From a virus, in the IMG/VR virus record IMGVR_UViG_3300046171_000182, positions 62,001 to 126,000 of that record: 64,000 bases of DNA. One strand, given 5' to 3'. Under the pieces are notes generated by a model. It was not told where the DNA came from. It searched no databases and was given only the letters and a program-made list of their open reading frames with translations. Made by a program: the position numbers and the translations under genes. Positions 14,639-23,271 of the stretch are shown here, piece by piece; the first letter of the stretch is position 1; every line of letters starts with the position of its first letter.

Positions 14639-15119
14639 ATGTCAAAATCTAAACTTTGGAAGAAGGTAAAGAAAATGGATCTAGGAAATCCCGTAATTAC
14701 CGCTCTCGTTGGACTGGTAATTTTTTACATCGGACTTAAAACTTTCTCAGGAGGTATGAAGTCGATGGGTAACATGGATCATCTGCAATTCTTTTTAGGT
14801 AATCCTATATACATGTTTATTGGCGGAATAGTCATGACTCTCTTATGGCAATCGTCATCACTATCAACCACTGCGATCATTGCATTAGTTGCTTCACAGG
14901 AGCGTTAACCGCTGCCAGCTGCTATTAGCGTGTACGTGCTCGGAGCAAACATCGGAACAACCGGCACGATCTGGCTAGCTGGACTTCTTTGTATCTGATG
15001 GAATGCCAAAAGGCGATACGCTACGAATTGCAATGGCGCATACAGGAATGAATCTGATGATGGCAGTTATGTTACTACCGTTTGTTAGTCACATAGGAAA
15101 GTTTCTCGGTAAGTTCTAG
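14639..15119 (+). CDS. Na+/phosphate cotransporter (NaPi/PF02690-like) domain, broken by indels
   Basis: A half-length NaPi II-type transporter. TM segments include ALVGLVIFYIGLKTFSGG and IVMTLLWQSSSLSTTAI, which holds the QSSS substrate motif; further on comes VLGANIGTTGT. The frame stops at 14903-14905. The downstream PLPAAISVYVLGANIG is in the same frame, and a +1 shift near 14988 continues to the tag at 15117. Small insertions around 14897-14908 and an extra T near 14988 explain both breaks. Intact, it would be about 158 residues in the inner membrane importing phosphate. A decayed gene is the alternative. Confidence 0.65.
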
Positions 15120-15145
15120 TGATATAAATGATACACTCTAAATTA

Positions 15146-15169
15146 ATGCGGTTAACGCCGCATTTTTTT
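15146..15169 (+). terminator. Rho-independent terminator
   Basis: ATGCGG/CCGCAT stem (15146-15151, 15158-15163) with loop TTAACG and a T-run, directly in front of the next early promoter. Confidence 0.75.
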
Positions 15170-15170
15170 A

Positions 15171-15199
15171 TGTACATTACCTTTCAACTGTGGTAGTAT
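15171..15199 (+). promoter_or_regulatory. Early-type promoter (TGTACA-17-TAGTAT)
   Basis: TGTACA 15171-15176, 17-nt spacer, TAGTAT 15194-15199. Sister of the 11014 promoter. It drives 15224-15672. Confidence 0.72.
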
Positions 15200-15223
15200 G
15201 GTTACATGATAAGGAGATCAAAA

Positions 15224-15424
15224 ATGCTTATAGTAAATGACATTCAAGATACAATCACAATGAAGAACAAACTATCTAGTTTGCTTCGTCGCTCAAACAC
15301 ATTTGGTATGTCGCGACATGACATTCAAATTGAGTTAGATATGATTATCACAGACCTTATGATAAACGAAGCTCGCATTGAGCAAGAGATGCAGGCCGAA
15401 TGCAATTTGCAGGAGGCCGCGTAA
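15224..15424 (+). CDS. Small early protein (66 aa)
   Basis: ATG at 15224 after ATAAGGAGATCAAAA. The product is helical (MLIVNDIQDTITMKNKLSSL..., later MINEARIEQEMQAE) and acidic at the end. It is coupled to the next gene by stop/start overlap. Function unknown. Confidence 0.55.
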   Translation: MLIVNDIQDTITMKNKLSSLLRRSNTFGMSRHDIQIELDMIITDLMINEARIEQEMQAECNLQEAA

Positions 15425-15672
15425 TGTACACGACCCGGACATCAGATGCTTACATTGCAACTTTTATGGATCGTCAAGATCCACAAATTGCAGACCTTAG
15501 ATCTTTTGTATCTAAATGTAACCGAATGTTGAAAGAGGATGGTAAGTACCAGCGGTACTATATCAAACTTCAAGCACGTGGTCATCGGCGAGGCGTTCGC
15601 CGGTACAACCAGTCACTACCTCTTAAGTATGCTGACAGAGTCGATGCATACATTTATGAGAGACGTGACTAA
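15424..15672 (+). CDS. Small basic early protein (82 aa)
   Basis: Starts at the overlapping ATG (TAATG). It is Arg- and Tyr-rich (YQRYYIKLQARGHRRGVRRYNQSLPLKYADRV), suggesting a nucleic acid or ribosome contact. No family recognised. The gene is followed by a strong terminator. Confidence 0.5.
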   Translation: MYTTRTSDAYIATFMDRQDPQIADLRSFVSKCNRMLKEDGKYQRYYIKLQARGHRRGVRRYNQSLPLKYADRVDAYIYERRD

Positions 15673-15739
15673 ACGCCAGCTAGTGAGTGGACTCATGGTT
15701 AGTCATGGCATCTCACTGGCACTTTTTTCTCCCCAACTT

Positions 15740-15767
15740 AAGCAGCTTCGGCTGCTTTCTTTTTTTA
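15740..15767 (+). terminator. Strong Rho-independent terminator with TTCG tetraloop
   Basis: AAGCAGC-TTCG-GCTGCTT (15740-15757) followed by a run of T. It ends the early unit just before a late promoter. Confidence 0.88.
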
Positions 15768-15775
15768 TATAAATA
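15768..15775 (+). promoter_or_regulatory. T4-type late promoter TATAAATA
   Basis: Exact late element 24 nt before the ATG at 15799, immediately after a terminator. Confidence 0.78.
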
Positions 15776-15798
15776 GAGATAAGTTTCTTGGAGTAAAT

Positions 15799-17172
15799 AT
15801 GGCTACGTTTGCAAAAATGTCTAGGGCGGAATGGGGTAAACCTGTTAGCGGATCAAGAGAAAGCAGAGTCGACGTCTTTATTGATGCAATAAAGGCTGGA
15901 GATCCCGTAAGCGATATTGAAGGAAAAGACGTTCATATTGCTAATACACAAAAAAATATAGATGCAATAAAAAAATACGTATCTGATTCTACATCAGGTT
16001 CAACTACAACCTTTGATTTAAAATCTGGAGGTACAATAGTTTCGAATCAGATTGGTAAATCTCCATTGTTTGGAGGTCAAGGCGCAGGAGCAGGAGCAAC
16101 TGGAGAGACTGCAAAGTTTGAATCATTACAATGTTTGTATATTGCTGCAGTGCTAGGCGAAGGCTCGACACACGAATTTTCACACTATACGATAGAAACT
16201 TTAAAAAAATATAAAGATAAAGTATTTGTAAGTGAACCTTTTGATACGTATGTAGCTATTGATGGATCATGGCATATATCTGGATTTAAAATAGCCAAGA
16301 AATTAATTAAAGCAGGATACGTAACTACAAGACATACATTGCACCGTGGCGATAAAAAAATGGATTCGTTGTATGCATTAAAAAATAAATTACGTAAAGC
16401 TGAAGGTTTGCCTGCTATTAATCATGATAAATGGAATCCAGGTGATATATGGGCCATGAAAGATCAAGCAACACTATCTGTTAAATTAAATAAGATAAAA
16501 ACATTTGGAGAACTAAACGAATTCATTGTTAATAATTTTATGAGTAGAAACGTGATCGGAATCTCTCTTAAAAAAGTAAAAGACAGAGAAACCGTTAAGC
16601 TCACTGATTACAACGTAGAACAAAAAGCTTTGGATAAACACAAGTTTACAAAAGTTACATTAGAAACTGCTGCGGGTAAAGGCGTATTCTCATCTAAAAA
16701 TGGAATGTTTTTCTTTGATACAATAAGTAAAGCAGATATACGTGCACCAAACTCTTTTGGTGCTTTAAATATGGAACTACAAGGTAAGGGAGCTCGAGGT
16801 GGTAGAACTGGATATGCACAAATAGTATATTCGGCTGCGGCACATTTAAACAAGACAATGCCTACAAATAAACAACTTGTAAGTCAGGCAAGAATATTAG
16901 CAGCTCCAAATCCTTCAAAAAGTAATAAAGATAGTTTTTATAACCTAGTAAAAGAAGTAAACCCTGAAATTGATAGAGCAACATTTGAGGATGGGCTATC
17001 ATCTAAGAAAGGTCAAGCGCATTTTATACACCCATTATTGGGAGCTGCACATCTTGGTGCAGCACTTATGAAAGCAAACACAAGCCAGCGGAATAGCTTT
17101 ACATCCGAAATAGTAAATGTTATGGGAGCCAAAACAAACGATTCGTCGGCCTATACAAAGGCATCAGCATAG
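15799..17172 (+). CDS. Late-expressed 457-aa protein, possible virion or nuclease-fold protein
   Basis: The gene is preceded by TATAAATA and TTGGAGT, so it is a late gene. A Gly/Ala-rich segment (GGQGAGAGATGET, near residue 100) precedes a globular part with KWNPGDIWAM and, about 40 residues on, NVIGISLKKV. The D-I-W and S-L-K-K pair is reminiscent of PD-(D/E)xK-like folds in uncharacterised phage proteins, but this is a weak hint. The C-terminal part is Ala-rich (LLGAAHLGAALMK). I do not recognise a named family. Confidence 0.6.
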   Translation: MATFAKMSRAEWGKPVSGSRESRVDVFIDAIKAGDPVSDIEGKDVHIANTQKNIDAIKKYVSDSTSGSTTTFDLKSGGTIVSNQIGKSPLFGGQGAGAGATGETAKFESLQCLYIAAVLGEGSTHEFSHYTIETLKKYKDKVFVSEPFDTYVAIDGSWHISGFKIAKKLIKAGYVTTRHTLHRGDKKMDSLYALKNKLRKAEGLPAINHDKWNPGDIWAMKDQATLSVKLNKIKTFGELNEFIVNNFMSRNVIGISLKKVKDRETVKLTDYNVEQKALDKHKFTKVTLETAAGKGVFSSKNGMFFFDTISKADIRAPNSFGALNMELQGKGARGGRTGYAQIVYSAAAHLNKTMPTNKQLVSQARILAAPNPSKSNKDSFYNLVKEVNPEIDRATFEDGLSSKKGQAHFIHPLLGAAHLGAALMKANTSQRNSFTSEIVNVMGAKTNDSSAYTKASA

Positions 17173-17183
17173 AGGATAATAAT

Positions 17184-17771
17184 ATGATATGGATAAGTGA
17201 ATATGAACATATAGAAGAACATGATTTAAATATTGATGTTGATCGCCTATATATGGATTATATTAGATTTACAAAAGAACATGAACATGTAACAGATGAT
17301 GCACGCAATATTGATTTTAATGCAGTATGCGTCAATAGAATACCTGGTGATCCTAACTCGGTCACTGGTGGAAATGTCAGAGGTAAGTACTGGACTTATC
17401 CAACTGACGAAGATAAAGAAGAAGAACGTCTGCCATACGTAGATGAAGCTGCATACACTGAAATTTGTCCGGAATTTGAGGACACATATACTGAAGAAGT
17501 ATTTAGTTTATTAAGTTTAAAGTGGAATATTGGTAGACTCAGGTTCTTGATGAAACCCCCCAGATCGTGCCTGTCTTGGCATAGAGATCCAGAGCGGAGA
17601 ATCCATATTCCACTTTACACCAATAAAGGTTGTAGAATGATTATTGAAGATCGTGCGTATTATATGCGTGCAGATGGTACAGTTTACATTACAGATAATA
17701 CTGTATATCATAACTTCTTTAATGGCGGTGAGGAAAATAGAGTACATTTAGTCGCAACAAAATTAGAATAA
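17184..17771 (+). CDS. Aspartyl/asparaginyl beta-hydroxylase-like 2OG oxygenase
   Basis: 195 residues. The C-terminal half carries LSWHRDPERRIHIPLY (H133, D135), a distal YHNFFNG histidine near residue 176, and NRVHLVA with the 2-oxoglutarate arginine. This is the best-preserved member of the phage hydroxylase group also seen at 3671 and 9548. The acidic N-terminal half (DEDKEEERLPYVDEA) may bind the target. It would hydroxylate Asp/Asn or another side chain in the cytoplasm; the target is unknown. Confidence 0.75.
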   Translation: MIWISEYEHIEEHDLNIDVDRLYMDYIRFTKEHEHVTDDARNIDFNAVCVNRIPGDPNSVTGGNVRGKYWTYPTDEDKEEERLPYVDEAAYTEICPEFEDTYTEEVFSLLSLKWNIGRLRFLMKPPRSCLSWHRDPERRIHIPLYTNKGCRMIIEDRAYYMRADGTVYITDNTVYHNFFNGGEENRVHLVATKLE

Positions 17772-17803
17772 CTGTGTACATTTAAAAAGAATCGTGGTAT
17801 AAT
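17768..17803 (+). promoter_or_regulatory. Early-type promoter, leaderless arrangement
   Basis: ATAACTGTGTACA, 17-nt spacer, TATAAT 17798-17803. The ATG at 17810 follows after exactly 6 nt, so the expected transcription start falls on or next to the start codon. Confidence 0.82.
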
Positions 17804-17809
17804 AAGCAT

Positions 17810-19039
17810 ATGGAAAATTTTAAAACACATATAACTGAAAATAAAAACACGCATATGACTCATATCGAAGATAAGGTTATATATGGTGGTGTTAAGGGAA
17901 CACGAAATGCTATTATGGCCTTACGTTCTTTACGAGATATGTTGAAAGGCGAACACGATGGAAACGTATCTGTTAAATGGGATGGTGCTCCTGCTATATT
18001 TGCTGGTATTGATCCTGGTGATGGAAGATTCTTCGTGGCAAAAAAAGGAATCTTTAATAAGAATCCCAAAGTTTATAAAACTCCTGCTGATGTTGATGCT
18101 GACACTAGCGGCGATCTTGCTGATAAGCTTAAAACCGCTTTGTCAGAACTCCCTGCCTTGGGTATCAAAGGTGTCGTGCAAGGCGATTTCTTATATGGAC
18201 CAGGCGATGTAAAAACTAAAAAGATTGCTGGTGACTCTTATGTTACATTTCATCCTAATACTATAGTCTATGCAGTGCCAAGTAACTCAGCTGCAGCTGC
18301 AGAGATTAAGAAATCTAAAATAGGAATTGTATGGCATACTACATACACTGGTAAAACATTTGAAACTATGAGAGCGTCATATGGTGTAAATGTTTCGAAA
18401 CTAAAAAAATCTAAAGGCGTGTGGTCGCAAGATGCAATGCTTAGAGATTTAACCAATATAACTATGAGCAAACGTGATACGGAGGAAGTCAATGAATATC
18501 TTTCACAAGCTGGTAAAATCTTTAACAAAATCTCAGGAACAACCCTCAGGGAGCTCGAAAAACAGGAAGAGTTACAGAGGCTCATTGAAACGTACAACAA
18601 CTCCTTTGTTAGATCGGGTACAGTCATTGGAAATACAAGAGGACATGTATCTGGGCTCATTCGCTTCGTCACGCAAAGATACAAAAAAGAAATAGATAAG
18701 CGCAAAACCGAAAAAGGTAAAGGTGCACAGCAGCAAAAATTAGATACAATATTGTCATTCTTTAGTATACAAAACAAAAAAAGTTTAGAACAGATGTTTG
18801 AACTGCAAAAAGTTATAGTTTTGGCAAAATTAAAACTTATAAATATACTTAATAAGCTAGCGAAGGTGAAGACCTTCGTAAAGACTCATAATGGATACAA
18901 GGTAACTGGAGAAGAAGGTTACGTTGCAATTGATAAACTTGGTGGTGATGCTGTTAAGATTGTTGATCGAATGGAATTTTCGTACAACAACTTCAGCAAA
19001 GATATATTAAAGGGATGGGATAAACCAACGAGGAAGTAA
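17810..19039 (+). CDS. Candidate internal head protein with ligase-like nucleotidyltransferase motifs
   Basis: 409 residues, N-terminus MENFKTHITENK matching the shared capsid-targeting-like pattern of this operon. Residues 54-60 read SVKWDGA: KxDG is motif I of covalent nucleotidyltransferases (DNA/RNA ligases, capping enzymes), with K56 the candidate AMP-accepting lysine. RFFVAKKG (74-80) and GVVQGDFLYG (121-130) sit where ligase motifs III-IV are expected, then IGIVWHTTY. Family is probably DUF6267-like. The C-terminal half is helical and basic. If packaged, it could act on DNA or RNA on entry. Activity is inference. Confidence 0.65.
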   Translation: MENFKTHITENKNTHMTHIEDKVIYGGVKGTRNAIMALRSLRDMLKGEHDGNVSVKWDGAPAIFAGIDPGDGRFFVAKKGIFNKNPKVYKTPADVDADTSGDLADKLKTALSELPALGIKGVVQGDFLYGPGDVKTKKIAGDSYVTFHPNTIVYAVPSNSAAAAEIKKSKIGIVWHTTYTGKTFETMRASYGVNVSKLKKSKGVWSQDAMLRDLTNITMSKRDTEEVNEYLSQAGKIFNKISGTTLRELEKQEELQRLIETYNNSFVRSGTVIGNTRGHVSGLIRFVTQRYKKEIDKRKTEKGKGAQQQKLDTILSFFSIQNKKSLEQMFELQKVIVLAKLKLINILNKLAKVKTFVKTHNGYKVTGEEGYVAIDKLGGDAVKIVDRMEFSYNNFSKDILKGWDKPTRK

Positions 19040-19573
19040 ATGTATAGTTTTAAAGAACTAATGATATTGCCTGTTGAACCAGGCGAAGACGAGTACTTAA
19101 AGTACCGTGCGATGAAACGTCGCAAGCATATGTATGAAGCTACGATTCCTAATGGCCAAACAGCTATGACGAAGAAGCCTGATCTTACCAATAAAGATAA
19201 GAAAACTATGGGTAAGATTGCAGATCTCATGAAGCGTGCTAATGAGGACAATGAAGAATCTACAGACGAAGCGCTATCAATGGCGGCTCGTCGTAAGCGT
19301 TCTCGCGATATGCGAAAAAATAAAAACAAATTAAGAATTGCTAGAAACCGCATGAAGAACCGTGTTGCTAATCCTGAGCGGATTAAGAAACGTGCGAAAA
19401 AGCAGGCAATAGATAAAATATATAAAAAGTTGACAAAAGGTATGTCAAGAAAAGATTTAACTCCTGCTAAAAAGGCTGAGCTTGAAAAACGTATTAGTAA
19501 AATGAAACCAAGAGTAAATCGCATAGCAAAAAAGCTTTTGCCATCAGTAAGAAGAGCTGCACACGGAAAATGA
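19040..19573 (+). CDS. Basic head-associated protein with capsid-targeting-like N-terminus
   Basis: 177 residues, starting MYSFKELMILPVEPGE. After an acidic linker the protein is extremely Lys/Arg-rich: MAARRKRSRDMRKNKNK, then RMKNRVANPERIKKRAKK and a C-terminal IAKKLLPSVRRA. The pattern is common in T4-like phages near structural genes. It probably binds packaged DNA, like T4 internal proteins. It abuts its upstream neighbour without a gap. Confidence 0.65.
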   Translation: MYSFKELMILPVEPGEDEYLKYRAMKRRKHMYEATIPNGQTAMTKKPDLTNKDKKTMGKIADLMKRANEDNEESTDEALSMAARRKRSRDMRKNKNKLRIARNRMKNRVANPERIKKRAKKQAIDKIYKKLTKGMSRKDLTPAKKAELEKRISKMKPRVNRIAKKLLPSVRRAAHGK

Positions 19574-20700
19574 TAAATCGGTTTAGTGAATACTTAGTAG
19601 AAGAAGAAAAAATTGGTTATTTGGTCTTTGGCCGAATGAATCCTCCTACTATTGGACATGGTAAATTATTAGATAAGCTCGCCACAACAGCTGGCCGAGC
19701 ACCTTATCGTATCTATCTGTCGCAGTCAAACGATCAAAAAGATAATCCTCTTACGTATTCTGACAAAGTAAAGTATGCACGTAAGATGTTTCCTCGTCAC
19801 GCAAGATCAATTATTATTGATAAAAAAGTCGTAACGCCCTTCCATGCACTATCTGCAATGTATAGTGCAGGATTTAAAAAGGTTATATTAGTTGCAGGAT
19901 CTGATCGTGTAAAAGAATATGACTTGCGTCTAAATAAATATAATGGAAAAAAGGGTACTCATGGATTTTATAACTTTGATGGTGGTGTAAAAGTTGTTAG
20001 TGCAGGCCAAAGAGATCCTGATGGAAAAGGTGCAGAAGGCGCATCTGGTACAAAGCAAAGAGGTTATGCAAAGAATAACGACTTTACTGGATTTGCACAA
20101 GGATTATCTAAAGCTATATCAAACCCTGATGCGAAGAAGATGTTCAACGCTGTACGCAATGGTATGGGGTTAAAAGAAGAGAATGAATTTAAAAGACATA
20201 TTCAACTTAAAACCGTATCAGAAACTAGAGAAGCTTTTATTAAAGGTGAGCTCTTTGAACTCGGGGAACAAGTCATTGTCAAGAAAACATCTGAGGTTGG
20301 TAAAATCACACTCATCGGATCGAACTACGTCATTGTAGAAACTTCTGATAAGACTACGAGACAGTGGTTAGATGCTGTTGAGAAGATTGTAGAAGAAGCA
20401 AAGTATGATTATGGAACTGATGCATCAGTAAAGTATATGAAAAAGACTACACCTGGACAGAATGAGAGCACACCTCAAGATTCTGACATTAAGGATCGTG
20501 AAGGATCGCAGCCTAAAGCGTATCATAAAGGCCTAAAGAAAGCTACAAAGGTAGCAAGAGATCGGCACTTTAAGAAACATGGTAAAAAAGCAGATAACGA
20601 TCCTAGTGCATATAAACCAGCACCAGGTGATAAAAAGAATAAAGGTAAAACTAAACAATCGACTTGGACTACTAAGTTTAAGCAGATGTATGGGGATTAA
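19570..20700 (+). CDS. Cytidylyltransferase/NMNAT-like protein with capsid-targeting-like N-terminus
   Basis: 376 residues. MINRFSEYLVEEEK precedes the nucleotidyltransferase motif GRMNPPTIGH (21-30, the (H/T)xGH site), LVAGSDRVKEYD and other Rossmann elements up to about residue 200. A linker and a basic C-terminal module follow (ARDRHFKKHGKK, DPSAYKPAPGDK, FKQMYGD). The enzyme class adenylates or cytidylates a phosphorylated substrate, for example NMN to NAD. The position in the cargo operon suggests delivery with the DNA. The substrate is not readable. Confidence 0.7.
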   Translation: MINRFSEYLVEEEKIGYLVFGRMNPPTIGHGKLLDKLATTAGRAPYRIYLSQSNDQKDNPLTYSDKVKYARKMFPRHARSIIIDKKVVTPFHALSAMYSAGFKKVILVAGSDRVKEYDLRLNKYNGKKGTHGFYNFDGGVKVVSAGQRDPDGKGAEGASGTKQRGYAKNNDFTGFAQGLSKAISNPDAKKMFNAVRNGMGLKEENEFKRHIQLKTVSETREAFIKGELFELGEQVIVKKTSEVGKITLIGSNYVIVETSDKTTRQWLDAVEKIVEEAKYDYGTDASVKYMKKTTPGQNESTPQDSDIKDREGSQPKAYHKGLKKATKVARDRHFKKHGKKADNDPSAYKPAPGDKKNKGKTKQSTWTTKFKQMYGD

Positions 20701-20940
20701 ATGATAAACTTCAAAGAATATATCACAGAAGATAAAGCAGGTAGCTCACTTGCCGATAAATCTAAAAAGTCAGGTATCTCTACAGGTACTTTGCGTAAAG
20801 TATTTAATCGTGGCGTTGCTGCATGGAAAACCGGTCACAGACCTGGCACCACGCCAACTCAGTGGGGACATGCACGAGTCAATGCTTTTATTGTCAAAAA
20901 GAAAAAAGGTGGGCTTAACCATGATAAGGACCTAGCATAA
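20701..20940 (+). CDS. DUF5824-like small protein with capsid-targeting-like N-terminus
   Basis: 79 residues. MINFKEYITEDK is followed by GISTGTLRKVFNRGVAAWKTGHRPGTTP-type sequence, the conserved core of DUF5824-like phage proteins, and a basic tail. The core resembles a small helix-turn-helix fold with a Trp-rich loop. It abuts the upstream gene directly. Confidence 0.62.
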   Translation: MINFKEYITEDKAGSSLADKSKKSGISTGTLRKVFNRGVAAWKTGHRPGTTPTQWGHARVNAFIVKKKKGGLNHDKDLA

Positions 20941-21287
20941 TGAAATCTTTTATTCAAATAAGGCAGGAACTAAATGAATCTCCTTACGGTGATCCATATA
21001 GAACTGTTCAACGAACAAAAGATGCTATGTCTAGTCATACTGCTGCTATAAAAAAACATGATACAGCTATGCAATCTCATATAAACAAAGCTAATGCTGC
21101 AGAGAAAAAGGGTTTAAATACCAAAGCTGATAACCATAGAGAAGCTGCTAATGCACACCACCTTGGAAAAGAAGATCACGATCACGCTAAAAGCTTATTA
21201 AAAAAACATGGACCAGATCATAATGGATATGAATCAGCTGCAAAAAGTGCACATTCAAGTTCAGATCGTATTCATAAAGATAACTAG
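20940..21287 (+). CDS. His-rich coiled candidate internal protein
   Basis: 115 residues. The N-terminus MKSFIQIRQELNESPYG contains LNE, a site of the T4 gp21 protease type (L/I-x-E). The rest is a low-complexity helical Ala/His/Lys sequence (HINKANAAEKKG, HREAANAHHLGKEDHDHA), which may bind metal or DNA. Coupled to the upstream gene (TAATG). Confidence 0.58.
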   Translation: MKSFIQIRQELNESPYGDPYRTVQRTKDAMSSHTAAIKKHDTAMQSHINKANAAEKKGLNTKADNHREAANAHHLGKEDHDHAKSLLKKHGPDHNGYESAAKSAHSSSDRIHKDN

Positions 21288-21296
21288 GGGTTAAAA

Positions 21297-22628
21297 ATGA
21301 AAACATTTAAAGAAATAAGTGAAGCCTCAGGCGTTTCATCAAGCGGTGCACAGCACATGCTTAGTAATGATGCTGAGAAAAAAGCACATTCAGCTCTCAT
21401 GCAAAAGAAGCATGGCGTTAAAACAACTTATCATGGCAGCGATGAACTAAAATATCACGGTTCTCAAAAGAATGTAAAGAAAGCTCTTGGTACTCATTAT
21501 GGCGGTGATCATGATCATGCAAAAGATGATCATCCACACATTTATAAAGAAAACGTCAAAACCGCTGATAGAAAACCTGAAATCTATACAAAGCCTGATG
21601 GAAAAAAGGGTACACGTATGGTGCCTATGGATAGAGAAGTTATCAAGAAGGAAAAAACTCTTGAATGGCTAAAGGCATCTCTTGCAAGAGAAGCTGCAAA
21701 AGTTAAACCACGTCAAGATGACATGGAAGAAGCTTACGAAAACACAATGTACTGTAAAAAGTGTGGGTGTGAAAGAGGTAATCCAGATCCTGACTGTTCA
21801 TGCAAAATGGAAAACGCTTCATTGACAGATGCACAATGTTATTCAGAACAATCTAAATGTGGATCTTTACGTAAAGAAGACGTTAACGAGCTAACAATTG
21901 CTGATGTCCAAAAGGCTACTGCGATGGCAAAGAAACGTCAAGCAAAAGAACGTGAAGCCGGAAAGAAAAGTGTATCAACCACTGATCTTGGAGCACGTAT
22001 GCCTAAAAAAGAAACATTTGAGCCTCATATGATGTATGATCCAAAAACAGGCAAAGGCTATAAAGCTGAAAAAGAAGCCGATCACCTTCGAATGAAGAAG
22101 ATGGGATACACTCACGACAAACCTAAAAACGAAGGCGTTAAAACATTTGCCGAGATCTCAAAAGGTATGGCAGGCCGTTATATCAAAAAGGCACAAGTAA
22201 GTACAGCAGATGCTGCAAAGAGTACTGAGCGTGGATACGTTGACTCACGCTCGCCTGATCGTGGTATTGCTACAGCAGGAAAAGCTCAGACTAGAAAAGG
22301 CATTAAGACATTTATTAATCGCAATAAGGGTACATCTACTGCTGTTAATAAATTAACTGGTAAAGCTAAAGTACCTGCAAGAGAAAGTAAAGGCATTGAC
22401 GCAATGAAGAAGGCTGGTAATGCTAAAGCTGATGCTGAAGCAGCCGACCGTAAGAAAATGAAAAACGAAATTTCAAATAATAAGATGGGCCAATACGTAC
22501 GTAAAGCTGGCGCCGATATTGCAAAAAAGGCCGGAGCTGGAGATACCGATAAAGCTAAAGCAAGAGTAAAAGGCGTATCTAAAGCTATGGATAAGATGGA
22601 CAAGAACAGATTGTTTGGAAGGCAGTAA
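21297..22628 (+). CDS. Large basic candidate internal protein with repeated targeting-like motif
   Basis: 443 residues. N-terminus MKTFKEISEAS, and the same pattern recurs at residue 281 (VKTFAEISKG), suggesting fusion of two cargo genes. In between lies a Cys cluster (YCKKCGCERG, CSCK, later QCYSEQSKCG), a possible zinc site. The second half holds two (M)xxY(I/V)xKA units (GRYIKKAQ, GQYVRKAG) separated by basic low-complexity sequence. Probably DNA-associated in the head. Confidence 0.6.
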   Translation: MKTFKEISEASGVSSSGAQHMLSNDAEKKAHSALMQKKHGVKTTYHGSDELKYHGSQKNVKKALGTHYGGDHDHAKDDHPHIYKENVKTADRKPEIYTKPDGKKGTRMVPMDREVIKKEKTLEWLKASLAREAAKVKPRQDDMEEAYENTMYCKKCGCERGNPDPDCSCKMENASLTDAQCYSEQSKCGSLRKEDVNELTIADVQKATAMAKKRQAKEREAGKKSVSTTDLGARMPKKETFEPHMMYDPKTGKGYKAEKEADHLRMKKMGYTHDKPKNEGVKTFAEISKGMAGRYIKKAQVSTADAAKSTERGYVDSRSPDRGIATAGKAQTRKGIKTFINRNKGTSTAVNKLTGKAKVPARESKGIDAMKKAGNAKADAEAADRKKMKNEISNNKMGQYVRKAGADIAKKAGAGDTDKAKARVKGVSKAMDKMDKNRLFGRQ

Positions 22629-23041
22629 TGACAACTACACGAGAGCTGTTAGCACAAATATATCAACATAGTCAAGTTGGAACTATGGAAGAAGCTAAAG
22701 ATCCTGGCGAATATGATCAGGAAGGTGGAATGGCTAAAGGTCAATTAAAAACAATGATTGATGCTGCTCAAGAGTTGCATGATATGCTAGGTGAAAATGA
22801 TAACCTTCCAGAATGGGTACAGTCAAAAATAACAAAGGCTACCGATTATATTGATTCAGTAAGAGATTATATGAAGAGCGAAGTATCTGAAGGTCCGGCA
22901 CGAGATCGTATTCTAAAGCAAATGGATAAAGCTAGTGGTAGAACACAAGCCGATCGTGAAGCTGATGCAAAGAAAGCTGCAGCACGACGTAAGGCTGCAG
23001 ATAAAGACTTAGCCGATTTTAGAAAGAAAATGGGATCATGA
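22628..23041 (+). CDS. Conserved T4-like marine phage protein in cargo operon
   Basis: 137 residues, TAATG coupling. The central EGGMAKGQLKTMIDAAQEL and LPEWVQSKITKATDYI segments are a helical domain that I associate with T4-like marine phages; function unknown. The N-terminus MTTTRELLAQIYQ matches the shared motif only weakly. The C-terminus is a basic Ala/Lys-rich coil. Confidence 0.6.
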   Translation: MTTTRELLAQIYQHSQVGTMEEAKDPGEYDQEGGMAKGQLKTMIDAAQELHDMLGENDNLPEWVQSKITKATDYIDSVRDYMKSEVSEGPARDRILKQMDKASGRTQADREADAKKAAARRKAADKDLADFRKKMGS

Positions 23042-23271
23042 TAAAGTTTAAGCAATTCATATCTGAAAAAAAATCAGAGTCTTGGGAAGCAGGATATAAA
23101 CGTAGAGTTGTGAAAACTACTGATGCCGATCATAAAGCCGATGGCTATAAATGGAGAATCAAAGGTAAAGAACGTCCTGAGATTTCTATTAAATTATATA
23201 AATCTAAACCAAATCAAGCTGAATTTAACAAGCAGATGAGACGAGTTGCGGGGCACGAGTTCGGTGGATAG
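23038..23271 (+). CDS. Small cargo-operon protein with capsid-targeting-like N-terminus
   Basis: 77 residues, ATGA overlap. MIKFKQFISEKK carries an I-S-E site of the protease type. The rest is basic (YKRRVVKTTDADHKADGYKW) and ends FNKQMRRVAGHEFGG. No further family recognised. Confidence 0.58.
   Translation: MIKFKQFISEKKSESWEAGYKRRVVKTTDADHKADGYKWRIKGKERPEISIKLYKSKPNQAEFNKQMRRVAGHEFGG

Noticed and set aside
16608-16853. Minus-strand 81-codon frame inside the 15799 gene
   Set aside because: Shadow of a well-supported late gene; no independent signal.
18268-19524. Two long minus-strand frames opposite the cargo operon
   Set aside because: They lie antisense to Lys-rich genes, which produces Phe/Leu/Ser-rich shadows; no promoter or start site supports them.
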